From NCBI GenBank assembly GCA_003024985.2, contig PXIH01S0032872.1: a DNA stretch of 11,777 bases, one strand, 5' to 3'. Position 1 is the first letter of the stretch. Every line of letters begins with the position of its first letter. Shown here in pieces: positions 1-9,045 of the stretch. The stretch comes from Euperipatoides rowelli (Eukaryota > Onychophora > Udeonychophora > Euonychophora > Peripatopsidae). The translations under genes and the position numbers were made by a program. Under the pieces are notes generated by a model, which saw only the letters and a list, made by a program, of their open reading frames with translations, was not told where the DNA came from and did no database searches.

Positions 1-566
1 TTTAGGAATAAAATATCAATCTTACGATATACAAAATATAAAAATCTCCTGGGCAGAGATAATAATAATATAGATAGATCTTGTGTATTCTATAAGATAG
101 ATGGGGGAAATGGATATAAATCTTTATTAGGGCCTTACAGTGTATATGTATTTTGTGACTGGAGTTGAGTATTAGAAATTTGCTGGCTCTATTCTCTGCA
201 AAGAAAAACGAGCAATCCTTTTGTTCTAACTTGATCTAAGAGCTTTAACAAGGAGTTTTCGCATCCAATATAAGGGACTCTGATCAGTTATGTGGTTCCA
301 ACCTATCTTTACAAAGATGAGCAATAAGCTTATCTTTCTGATATTGAGAATATTAAAAACTAATAAATTTGATAGATAAAGAAATGTATCCTATGTTAGA
401 TGGAGAGCTGAAATAAAATGTTTATAATGAAAATTAAATATATGAAATTGAGAGCAATAATATCTAAATGTTACTACCAGCTCTAGGATGAGTGGTTGAC
501 ATGGTTAATGAAGCCTTGAATTCAATTTCTTGAAGACTGCTTCAGTGATATCAAGATAATATCATC

Positions 567-642
567 TACCCGGCCTATGTTTGTGTCCAGTTAAAACAAG
601 ATTTTACCCGGCCTATGTTTGTGTCTGGTTAAAATGAGATTT
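567..642. repeat. Two-copy 38-bp tandem duplication
   Basis: Units 567-604 and 605-642 are the same length and begin with tacccggcctatgtttgtgt. They differ only at two dinucleotides: CA at 588-589 against TG at 626-627, and CA at 597-598 against TG at 635-636. Each pair is what results when one ancestral CpG is deaminated on opposite strands in the two copies. The CpG in the shared cccgg is intact in both. The unit is not a repeat family I recognise. Confidence 0.9.
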
Positions 643-1106
643 TAACAAGCTTTAAAATAAATTATTCAAGTATATAATTATTGTGGGGTCTCTCTCTAGA
701 ATCTGATTAAAATAATCGGTATTTTGAAAAAAGTGCAACAATAATAAAAATAAAAATATTTTGGTGGAAGAATTTACGAATCGAAACAAGATTTAATTTA
801 AATATTGGTTTAATGGAAATATAAATTGAATGGTTTTATCTTATGCTTTTTCCCATCAGAAACAAACAGACATCAACAAATGAGATATCGCAAAAATATA
901 TGTCATACAACTAAATATTATCAATTATAAAAATATATTGAAAGTTTTTCTAACTGTATTGTTTTCTATGATATTGCTATACAAAGATCTCAAAAGCTTA
1001 AATATAAAAGCTTCTGACTTATATTAACATTCAATATAATATTCAATGTATAAAGGTAACCTAAGGGGTAAATCAATTTAAATGATGAAACATAATAAAA
1101 TCAAGG

Positions 1107-1150
1107 ACAAAAAAAAAATAATAAAAAAAAAAACAATAAAGAAAATAAAT
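1107..1150. repeat. A-rich simple sequence
   Basis: A run of As broken by single T, C or G residues on the plus strand. It could be an old retroposon tail, but I see no retroposon body to its left, so it is recorded only as low-complexity sequence. Confidence 0.7.
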
Positions 1151-1514
1151 GGCTATATTTCCACAACTACAATAAATAAAAATATAAACTTAAGCCTGCT
1201 GCAGACATGGTGTCGAAGTTAAAAGTCTTCCAAAGATCGTTGCATTATTTATAGGAAGTATCTAGGTGTTGGAGGGTTAAGTTTAAGGTTGAAATTTTAA
1301 TTTTTGATGAAAATGTTCTGGTGGGAAAATAAAGTTCTGATGATAAAAGGATGGTTGGTTAAAAAAAAATGGTTCTTGAAATTAAAATCTTAAAATAAAT
1401 TATTAAGTATTAAATAAAAGTTTATGTTACTACAGATTGTATCAGATTGCTTCTATGATGAGGTGGATTACAACGTTTGGAGACAGTCAAGATTATTTCA
1501 GCTTTCTTGGAGCA

Positions 1515-2295
1515 TTATGCAGAGTGGTTCGACCTCAAGCTGTCAAAGTGGGATAGATCTGTAGTATAAACTGGCCTCAAGTTACTTAGACTAGTCAACA
1601 TAATGGGATAGGGATCTGGTCCATAGTGCTTGGCTTCAGCTATCCTCTGTTTCAACTGGTTTATCTCTGTGATGTTTAGTGAAAAATAGCCACTCCACCT
1701 TTCAGCTTTTGTAAAGTCCTATTTTCAGCGGTGTCTGAACACTCTTGGCTGTGATGGCACAATTTCTCCTAGCCGCTGATGGTGGACTGGTAGAAGATTG
1801 GAATAGTATGGAAAAATGTCAAAGTGCTAATAAATTATGGAAAAAATAACTTACAGCTGTGGCTCATTGACTGGAGATGGGCTGGTTTTGACTGCAGCTC
1901 GGCTTGTCTTATATTGGTTTATTCATGTAGTTTCATTATTTCTTCTGATGATCATAAAAATGTGATTATCTGTATGAGTTAGTGAAATTGTGATTATTAG
2001 TGAAATTGTTATCATTAGTCAAATTGTTAAGCTTCAAGTCCTAACCTTAATACCCTTAATTTTTAGAAATGCATATTAGCGTAAAAGAATTAGCATATTG
2101 ACTGTCCCAAGTTTTAATAAAGGAAACCAATCCAATAAGGTTTTAGATGTGTAATTTGAATATTTAAAAATGTCAGTTTCCAATAATTTTTAACAAAAAC
2201 TTTACAGATGTTATGTCATCCATAGGTTGGGGCATCAAAGAGTGGAGGGTTGATCCAGGTCCATTGTTAAACAGTGTAGAGGACCAATTGTACTT
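1515..2295 (-). pseudogene. Candidate three-exon host gene or pseudogene, unknown function
   Basis: Three GC-richer blocks on the minus strand join in one phase. Exon-like block 1 (2295-2206) encodes 30 residues beginning KYNWSS and ends at a GTAAAG donor. Block 2 (1907-1855, 53 nt) begins after an AAG acceptor in phase 0 and ends at a strong GTAAGT donor with two bases over. Block 3 begins at 1786 after a pyrimidine-rich stretch ending CTACCAG, and its first base completes the codon. The intron between blocks 2 and 3 is 68 nt (1854-1787). Block 3 reads SAARRNC to GLYKS and hits TGA at 1704-1702. A different frame, open from 1718 to a TAA at 1517-1515, continues with plausible protein (LKQRIAEAKHYGPDPYPIM, then LSHFDSLRSNHSA). 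That implies one frameshift or a sequence error. I do not recognise the protein. The acceptor of block 2 lacks a pyrimidine tract, so the model is tentative. Any start codon lies further upstream and was not found. Confidence 0.35.
1980..2033. repeat. Three degenerate 18-bp tandem units
   Basis: Units 1980-1997, 1998-2015 and 2016-2033 share the pattern tagtGaaattgtNatNat with a few substitutions. They lie inside the putative 298-nt first intron (1908-2205) of the minus-strand candidate gene. No function is suggested. Confidence 0.75.
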
Positions 2296-3809
2296 CTCCA
2301 CAGGAGTTAATATGAGTCACCAGTAATCAAAAATATGTACAAAATTAAATAATTTAAATTATGGAAACATTTACAATAAAGCCATTTTACAAAATAACAA
2401 AAATTGTGAAATAAGCCAAATATTAAACAATAAAAGAAAAATGAGAAAATTCTGACAAGAGAAAGTGAAATTAATAATTTTCCAGATTTATTCACTGTCT
2501 TGCTTGAATGAACACCCTTAAGTGATGGACGATAAATTCTGATTACCTGATGATAAACAACTGGGTAGCCAATCGATTATCTAATATGAGAAAAATCACT
2601 TAGGGTAATTTCAGGGGAGAATGTTTAGCTTTTGTATTGAAGGAGGGGAAAAAATACAATTTAGTATACTCCAATCTGTCTAATTTTAACTCAACTAAAA
2701 ATCAAGTACAGAGCAAAAAAGATATAATTTAAAAATTAATTTTATCTCATACAGACAATCTTAAGTAATGAATAGTGTACATAATATAATTCACAATATT
2801 TTCTATTTAACAAAAATGATGTTTAAAACTGGATGAGGATGAGGAGCAGTTGTTAATATTTCAATGATCAAAATTTTACAAACTTCAACTTTATTTTAAG
2901 TTGCAAAAAAATAACAAAGCGATTATAGTTAAGAATAATTTTTAATAATTCTCTGAAAGGATGTTAAGGCAGTTCTGATGTATTGATCTATTGTCTATCT
3001 ATTATGAAAAAATTTAATTTGATAAAGTTTATAAAAAATTTGTTTGTATTCCAATGCTTAGCAAGACTCATCCATCAAAAAAAATAATAATTCCTAATAT
3101 TAATAAGGCTTCTCAAAAGTGGCCAAATAGTTCAAAAGGAAAATACCAAAGCTAAATACTTTTGTTAATTTATTTTCCCATAATGACTCTTTGAGTGTGC
3201 TAATAGAAAAGTATAAAATCTCAAGTGTGGGAATTTGGAAAGTTTCCCCCTTTTCCTAGACTTATTGTTATACTATTAGACTTATCTTAATATCGATCTG
3301 GTCTGTAATTACTGTTGATTATTTACATATTGGTTTAGTTTATTCATCAAACTTAGGTCAATTTCCTAGAGGCCTTGTGTTTGAAATAACTTATAAATCT
3401 AACAGTGTTATTTCGGACATTCGATTATTCTTAATAAAAAATAATGAAAAAAAAGTCTTTACTCCATTAGGGGAAGATCTGGTACAACAATAGGTTAAGA
3501 TAAAGGCTTTTGTTTGAATTCTGAGAAACTAATTAGGAGTCCAGTCCTTCTATACAAAAAACAAAAAAACAAAAGCAAAAGCAAAACAAAAATAATTACA
3601 TATAGGGGTAAATGTTTCGCTGGACATCATTATTCACTTTAAACTACTAGTGAAAAGTTGCCTTTATTTGAGTTTAAATCGCATGTCCTTTATGAGTAAT
3701 TATTAGACAATATTCATGCCTTGAAAAGTTTTCAAAAATTTCTCTTTACCATCGGATGTGAGATCTATTCTCATGCAAGTTGCAACTTATGTAAATAGAG
3801 AAAACTGAG
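2296..3809. other. AT-rich stretch with no supported gene
   Basis: The longest frame here is on the minus strand, from about 2573 down to 2307. Its N-terminal part (IYRPSLKGVHSSKT) looks more protein-like than the rest, which is a phenylalanine/leucine/tyrosine run typical of translated AT-rich DNA. It might hold a short upstream exon of the candidate gene to its left, but no acceptor works in frame. A (CAAAAG)-like simple repeat lies at 3553-3594. Nothing else was identified. Confidence 0.5.
3553..3594. repeat. A-rich (CAAAAG)-type simple repeat
   Basis: Runs of A punctuated at regular spacing by C or GC on the plus strand. Low-complexity sequence with no associated element visible. Confidence 0.8.
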
Positions 3810-4357
3810 ATGGCTGAAATTTTGGCAAAGGCCGATCATCTCACCTTTCTATTAGTTCAGCCAATTTTGAAGGAATGGAGTTTTAAGTTTTAAGAGGCAC
3901 TGAACAATCGCAACTATGAGGTCTACATTGACCAGAGTTGAGCCAATAAAATGGTTAAACGAATGGAATGGGTTACCTACTTTACCCACTTTCCTATGAT
4001 AAGGCAACAGATACCAATACATTGCTTTGGAAGGTGCTGGAGATGGTGGATGCCCATTGTGGGACTAAAATTTGTTCAACTGCCATTGCCGAAGAAAAGA
4101 AAACACTGGTGGGACAAACATTTGCGAAACCGACCTCGGTTCACAGGCAAAGCTCAGGTCATGGGTCAGCCTCAAAAGTCCATGCATGCATTACGAGAAA
4201 ACACACATATTCAAAAGACAGTCATTCCAACAAACAAAAGAGGAGCAGAAAAGACAGAGAGCCGGCTAAGAAGAAAAAGTGTGAGTGTGGGAAGAAAGTA
4301 ATGAGCAACAAAGGAGTGCAGATGGGCAGCTTAAAGATAAAACCCCGGCATCAATGA
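3810..4357 (+). pseudogene. Broken coding remnant, lysine-rich C-terminus, unknown protein
   Basis: This block is distinctly GC-richer than its flanks and reads as protein across two frames. An ATG at 3810 opens a frame starting MAEILAKADHLTF. That frame has an in-frame TAA near 3888 and a TGA near 3936, with protein-like sequence between and after them (EALNNRNYEVYIDQS). From about 3955 the sensible frame shifts and runs to TGA at 4355-4357, beginning NGMGYLLYPLSYDKATD, then a stretch around TLLWKVLEMVDAHCGTKI. It ends in a basic Ser/Lys-rich region (about 4190-4290) and a CECGK motif. The competing frame from 3951 is open but of poorer composition. There is no intron-like gap, and an A-rich stretch follows the stop (4367-4397), so a processed pseudogene is possible. 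I do not recognise the family. With two stops and a frameshift it is unlikely to make a protein as it stands. Confidence 0.45.
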
Positions 4358-5262
4358 ACGACGACGAGGATCAAAAAACCAAAACTGACAAAAAAAATTT
4401 AAACCGTTTATTAACATAAAAATAACTTTACTAAAATTTAAACTAAAAAGTTCTTTGTGGTTTCCTACTAAAATTGTCTTCAAAGTTTTTATGGAAATTA
4501 TTTATGAAAAATTGTTATATTTTAAAATCTAATTTTTTTTTTTTAAAAAAACTTATAATATTTTTATTATCTTTACTAAAATTAGTTGAAATTTAAAGGA
4601 ATTATTTATCTGAAATTATGTTTACAAAAAAAATCAAATTATTTAAAAAAATAAAAATCTAGATTTGAAATTGAATCCTCCGAACATCTTGGGACAGTTT
4701 ATTAAAAAAATATAATCCATCATTTCCATGTAAATGCATCGTGTTCTGTGTTTACCATATTTTGGGATTGTTTTTATTTACTTTTTCCTGGAAACAAAAC
4801 AAGACTAAATAAATGAACAAGGATCTACCCTATTTTGTAAGGAGGTGGCTGAAGAATGAATATTGCAGGTAAGAAAAATGTTTTATATAAAGATTTGTAT
4901 CTGGGTAACAAATATCATTTTCATCAATTGTCTTAAAAAAATTAGGCTAGCAAAAAAAACATGAATATTTCTTCTCTATTTTACTAGAAAAGCCAGATGA
5001 GAAAAAAATCTACCCTGACGAGAAAAAAATCTACCCTAAAATAATAAAAATAAAAAGGTGTTAGAAAAATAATAATAATAAAAAATAAACTAAGCGCCTG
5101 CTAGTTAGTGTACACTAAAATATATTATTTCTAATTACACAAGCCGAACATACTATTTTTGTTAAAACTTAATTTAACTGAAAGATTTAGGCTTGCTAAT
5201 TCTTCAAATAATAATACATTTGATCCGAACAAGATGTTTCTTTATTTTGTAATCACCAGATG
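4358..5262. other. AT-rich stretch downstream of the gypsy element
   Basis: Mostly A/T with poly-T/poly-A blocks near 4530-4548, (AAT)n sequence near 5066-5081, and a perfect 14-bp palindrome at 5105-5118 (ttagtgtacactaa). By orientation, any surviving 3' LTR of the minus-strand gypsy element should lie here. Without a second LTR copy in the window I cannot delimit it, and I see no clear polypurine tract followed by TG. No coding frame is supported. Confidence 0.5.
4996..5037. repeat. Two-copy 21-bp tandem repeat
   Basis: Units 4996-5016 and 5017-5037 are identical except for one T/C difference at their fourth base region (gatgag against gacgag). The period is seven codons, and the plus-strand frame through it reads DEKKIYP twice. 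That frame is short, has no start codon and ends at once in A-rich sequence, so it is probably not coding. Confidence 0.85.
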
Positions 5263-5965
5263 TTAATATGTCCTTCTAGGTCTTAAATCGTAGTGAGTAC
5301 ATAAACGGCCATCAATGATCTTCGGGAGGTGACCTGTTAGTAAATGTTCTTGACAAGTGCTAAGGTCTGATCATACGGGGCAAAGAAGGTGAGCTGGCAC
5401 GGGGATTCCGTGATATTCACATTTCACATACTGTATGGGTTTCTCTTACATTTTCAGCTTCCTCAAGCTTCTTGCTAGCTATTGTAGATTGAGGTACCAT
5501 GGGCTGCATTTTGGCTGGTTGAGTCCTTAATTTAGCAGGCAAGGGAATATTTGGTTGTGATTTGTTTCGAAAATAAATGCTGAGATCCTCACACTTGGTA
5601 CAGGCGTCTTACTGTGTGTTGTATTAGATGCATTTTGATGGCAGTGGTTTGCTCCTTATAGTAGTTTAAGTGGTTCATGATTTATTTTGCCTTAAATATT
5701 CTTGATTTAAATAGTAATCAGGGTCGGAACAAGCGGAGCAAGAATCCTCTAGATTACCATGATAGAGACATTTGATAGGCAGCGGCACAGTCCTGGTCTT
5801 CATCCTTGCAGGCTGTGCACTTTGTTGTGGTTGTGAAGCTGGTCTAGCACTTTTCTTATTCACATTATCATCAAAGCTTTGAGTTGGTGCGTTTGGAACC
5901 TCAGCGGGTTGGACATCATCTAGCGTCAATCTAGAATAGTAAGGCTTTATGCGCTCAACGTGCAC
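5263..5965 (-). pseudogene. Gypsy pol C-terminal tail with three Cys/His units
   Basis: The frame continues from the integrase end (HVERIKPYYSRLTLDD) into a Pro/Gln/Ala-rich linker. Three 14-residue units of equal length (42 nt) follow, with spacing C-x2-H-x6-C/H-x2-C. Unit 1 (5770-5729) keeps C, H, C, C (CLYHGNLEDSCSAC). Unit 2 (5632-5591) has C, Y for H, C, C, with two in-frame stops. Unit 3 (5421-5380), in a shifted frame, has C, H, H, C (CEYHGIPVPAHLLC). Each is preceded by a short basic/Pro stretch (PLPIK, PLPSK, QYVK). The unit 3 frame ends at TAA 5265-5263. The spacing suggests zinc binding, but the order of ligands differs from the gag knuckle. Function is unknown; nucleic-acid binding is an inference. 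It occupies the place where some gypsy elements carry an env-like gene, but I see no signal peptide or membrane segment. Confidence 0.6.
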
Positions 5966-7160
5966 GTCTTTAACCTGGCTAGGATTTGCAATATTTCTTA
6001 CTTGATATGTTGAAAGTGATCACCTAGCAGTTACACAAAATGGTCATGTATACCTTTGTTTTAATTTTCTGCTAGCCCCACTGTAGGATGTAGGGTCTAG
6101 TATCAACACTGTCTGTCCTATGCCAAATTCTTTTAAACTATATCTGCCCTTCTTGTAAGTACAAGAATTGTATGAGGATTGGGTCAGATTTTTATGGACT
6201 GTTTTGCATGCTAAATTTACGTGTTCGATCATTTCGTTGACTAAATCAGGTATGTTATTGGTGTTTCTTTATTTCTTCGGATTGAATTCTGATGCAGAAC
6301 CATATGGGTCGAATCCGTGCACTATATAGAATGGAGAGTGTTTAGTAGATCGATGTTCTACCATATTTAGTGCAAGCAGAGCATATGGAAGCAGGTTGTC
6401 CAGTTTTTGTAATTCTTATCCACCATTTTTTTGCTAAAACATTTATTATTTTGGTGTTGTCTCTTTCCATTGCTCCATATGAGGTGGGGTGGTAAGGGCA
6501 ACTATAGACTTTTTTGGACACCTAAGAAGGCACATAGACCCCTCATTATACCCACCCGTCATTTGAGCACCTCTATCAGTAACTATTACACAAGAACCGC
6601 CATATTTTGATAATACATTTTGCATATAATCTTTGGCTATTGTGGCTGCTTCCATGTTTTTGATGACACTGCCTATACAAAAACATGAAGGTCATCTGTC
6701 CACAATATTATATATTGGTTGCCTCTTGGGATCTTATTTACCGGACCTAAAATATCCATAAAAAGTTTGTTGAATGGGGTTGTACTGGGAGTGGTTGGTT
6801 GTAATGGTGGTTTTATTCTTGGTACACTTCTTTTCTGGCATATGTCATATAACTTAATGTATTTTCTCACATCTGGATGTATGGATCCCCATGTAAAACA
6901 TGCCTTTATTCTCCAGATGGTTTTAAAATCAGAGAGATGTCCGCTGGTGATGGTATTGTGGTAGTGGTATATTACATCATTTATGAGTGCTTTAGGCACT
7001 AGGGTATGGTATAAGCCTCCTACCTCATGGAAATATTTTACTCTTTTTAAAATAAGACCAACTTCATCAAGAATAAATTCTCTCTTCTCTTTATATTTGC
7101 CTTCCAAAATTTGTGACTTTAAAAGTTTACAATATTCATCCTCTTGTTGTGCCTGGTTAA
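5966..7160 (-). pseudogene. Gypsy integrase, frameshifted
   Basis: Integrase joins the element's cDNA ends to host DNA in the nucleus. The N-terminal zinc-binding region keeps H, H and the last Cys, but the first Cys of the C-x2-C pair is Tyr (LYDICQ, near 6848). The catalytic core has D in FMDILGP (6756-6754), D in VTDRGAQ (6577-6575) and E in AMER (6467-6465). Each of these lies in a different frame. The second D and the E are 110 nt apart, two more than the 108 nt expected for DD35E. Protein-like sequence resumes in the D2 frame from about 6420, with a TAA near 6272. The C-terminal region around 6130-6060 contains FGIGQTVLILDP and SYSGASRKLKQRYT, typical of the domain that follows the core in gypsy integrases. 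The protein cannot be made intact. Confidence 0.88.
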
Positions 7161-7189
7161 ATTTTTCATTGGATAAAGGCTCCCTCGCT

Positions 7190-7690
7190 GTACTTACAGT
7201 GGCTATGTCAGATGATGGGTCAGCAACAGGGCTCCTAGATAACAAGTCAGCAAAAATGTTTTCCCTACTGGGTATTTGTTCGAACTGTAAATTATATTCT
7301 TGCATCTGGAGTACCCATCTTACCAATTGTTTACTTTGGTCTTTTAATTGAAACATATATGTGAAGGGCTTTTGGTCAGTTCTGAGGATGATAGGATATC
7401 CATAAACAATATGTCTAAATTGGTGTAGCGAGTATACAATAGCAGCAAAATTGCGTTCAGCTGGTTTCAGCTTTCTACTGCATTAGGCCATAGGTTGAAA
7501 TATGCCTTCAGAGTTTTCTTGTTCCAGAATCCCCCCTAAACAAATTTCTGATGTGTCCATAGAAATGAAGAATCTCTTACTAAAGCCTGGGTGAGCTAGT
7601 AAGGGTGCGTTTGTAAGTTTTTCTTTTAAAGCGTTAAATGCTTTATCTGCCTCTGGAGTCAATATGACTTTTTCATTCTTCTTTTTTAAT
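7190..7690 (-). pseudogene. Gypsy RNase H domain
   Basis: RNase H degrades the RNA strand of the RNA:DNA hybrid during reverse transcription. It lies in the same frame as the RT. The acidic residues expected of the family are visible: D in ISMDTSE (7557-7555), E in KPAERNF (7458-7456), D in LRTDQKPF (7377-7375) and D in FADLLSR (7248-7246). A TAA at 7485-7483 interrupts it between the first D and the E. The connecting region from the RT (TPEADKAFNALKEKL) is recognisable, with a TAG at 7698-7696 just upstream. The domain keeps its catalytic set but would be truncated. Confidence 0.88.
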
Positions 7691-7699
7691 AATTTCTAA

Positions 7700-8400
7700 A
7701 GTGGTGCAGCTAATTCTGTAAAATTTTTGCTAAATTTTTTATAAAAGCCCACAGAGCCTAGAAAGCTGCGGATGTGTCTGACAGTGATGGGTCTATGAAA
7801 TTCAGTTACAGCCTCAATATTTTGATTAGTGGGCCTACTGCCATCCATGTCAACTATATGTCCTAGAAACTTTAATGAGCTTTGAAATAAACAGCATTTG
7901 CTATGTTTAAGCCATATTATTTTTTTGAAAGTACCTAGAATTTCTTCTAGCACTTCAAAATGGTCTTCAATTGTATCAGTAAAAACGATGATATCATCCT
8001 AGTAGGTTAATACTTTCTCTTTATGTTTGAGCCCAATAAGACATCTATTTATTATTTCTTGGAAAATGGCGGCAGTGTTACTTATTCCCTGTGGAAACAT
8101 TTTAAGCCTATAAACTATCCAGGACAAAGAGAAGCAGAATTTGTATTGTACAGACTCAGCTAGAGAGACATTATAGTAACGATTATTCAAATCTAGTGTA
8201 GAAAAGAATTTAGCGCCTCCCAATCTCAATAGAATATTGTCAATATGCATGAGAGGAAAATTATATGGTTCTAATTGCGTATTGACTTTTCTCAAGTCTA
8301 GCACTATTCAGATATATTTTGGGTTGTCACTTTTTGGCACTACTAGCAAGGGTAGCCTACATTGCATCTGTTATCTGTGGCTGGGGCAATGATGCCTGCG
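7700..8400 (-). pseudogene. Gypsy reverse transcriptase domain
   Basis: RNA-dependent DNA polymerase of the retrotransposon. Visible landmarks in one frame are PLLVVPKSDNPKY near 8350, LDLRKVN near 8300, the motif A region FFSTLDLNNRYYNV around 8190, and FPQGISNTAAIFQEIINRCL around 8070. The YxDD catalytic motif is at 8004-7993, and LKFLGHIVD and IRSFLGSVGFYKKF follow. A TGA at 8310-8308 replaces the residue before IVLDLRK; the usual Arg at this place makes CGA to TGA the likely change. A TAG at 8001-7999 replaces the x of YxDD itself. A frameshift near 8400 separates the domain from the upstream linker. Family assignment is firm; activity is excluded. Confidence 0.93.
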
Positions 8401-8739
8401 GCCTCAAACTGGGCCATCTTCCTTTTGATGGCACATACAATGAGTGGGGTATCCAATATTCATTTTGATAGAAATTGTGGTTATCTATAAAACTAGGTTC
8501 CATGGGTGGGACATGGGCACCATTGATAGTTGCCACGCCTTCTTTAAGAATAACTTCGTAATATGATAACAATTTTCTCAATTTTTCTTTATGAAAATTG
8601 GAAATGTTTAGTTCATTCACTTGGAATAAATCATGAATGTTTCTATGTGGAGTAGGCTGTATAGCAGGCTCAACATTGATAATGGCTATTTCAACAGTTT
8701 TGTTTAACATGTTGTTCCAGCTTTCCTTTATTTTCATGT

Positions 8740-9045
8740 CAAAGTGAATCAAACTTTTTCCTATATCAATATGTGCATTATATTCTTTTAAAAAGTCCAT
8801 GCCTAAAATGACACTAAAAAAAGTATCGGTATACATTTTTGCACTAGTACAGACTGAATAAAATTTATGTTATTAATTGACATGTTGACATTCATTCTGA
8901 TAGCCTCTAACGATTGACTAGAGACCGGTGAAGTTAAAATAGTGCGGCCTTATCCACAATTTATCAGTTCAGGGCTTACACATTTTTGGTTGATGATCGA
9001 ATACCCAGCTCCTGAATCAATAAGTGCTATGTATTCTCTTCGAAA
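8740..9045 (-). pseudogene. Gypsy aspartic protease domain
   Basis: The retropepsin-like protease that would cut the Gag-Pol polyprotein. The active-site signature ALIDSGAGYSII is read at about 9027-8992, with DSGA at 9018-9007. The second landmark, VILGMDFLKEYNAHID, appears near 8812-8765 in another frame. Between them are a TAA stop at 8952-8950 and a frameshift near 8830. The distance between the two landmarks (about 65 residues) fits the family. The following 8740-8400 region is a poorly conserved linker, ending in an FEAAGIIAPAT-like stretch in a third frame just before the RT. Confidence 0.85.

Larger units (their letters stand above)
1..1514. other. AT-rich non-coding stretch
   Basis: No open frame with protein-like composition was seen in any frame apart from short AT-driven ones. 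The stretch contains a 38-bp tandem duplication near 567-642 and A-rich simple sequence near 1107-1150. Positions 1440-1514 continue downstream of the candidate minus-strand exon and could be its 3' untranslated region, but I found no AATAAA signal on the minus strand close to it. No tRNA, terminal inverted repeat or recognised transposon was seen. Confidence 0.6.

Noticed and set aside
567-642. CRISPR-like array
   Set aside because: The two units are contiguous with no spacers, and the genome is eukaryotic.
2307-2495. Minus-strand frame rich in Phe, Leu and Tyr, looking like membrane segments
   Set aside because: Hydrophobicity comes from translating AT-rich DNA (TTT, TTA, ATT codons). It starts at GTG in an animal-type genome and has no family signature.
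4283-4300. CECGK motif as a C2H2 or other zinc finger
   Set aside because: Only two cysteines with one residue between them, and no correctly spaced His or Cys pair follows.
3951-4301. Plus-strand frame of 116 codons overlapping the remnant
   Set aside because: Its composition (many Trp, Arg, Pro with no domain pattern) is poorer than the 3968-4357 frame, which continues the sense of the upstream sequence after one frameshift. The 4072-4269 frame is likewise a shadow.
5105-5118. 14-bp perfect palindrome as an LTR end or integration signal
   Set aside because: A single short palindrome in AT-rich DNA can arise by chance, and there is no second LTR copy to support a boundary.
6719-7351. Plus-strand frames at 6719-6964 and 6983-7351
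   Set aside because: They are antisense to clear gypsy RNase H and integrase coding sequence and show no motif of their own.
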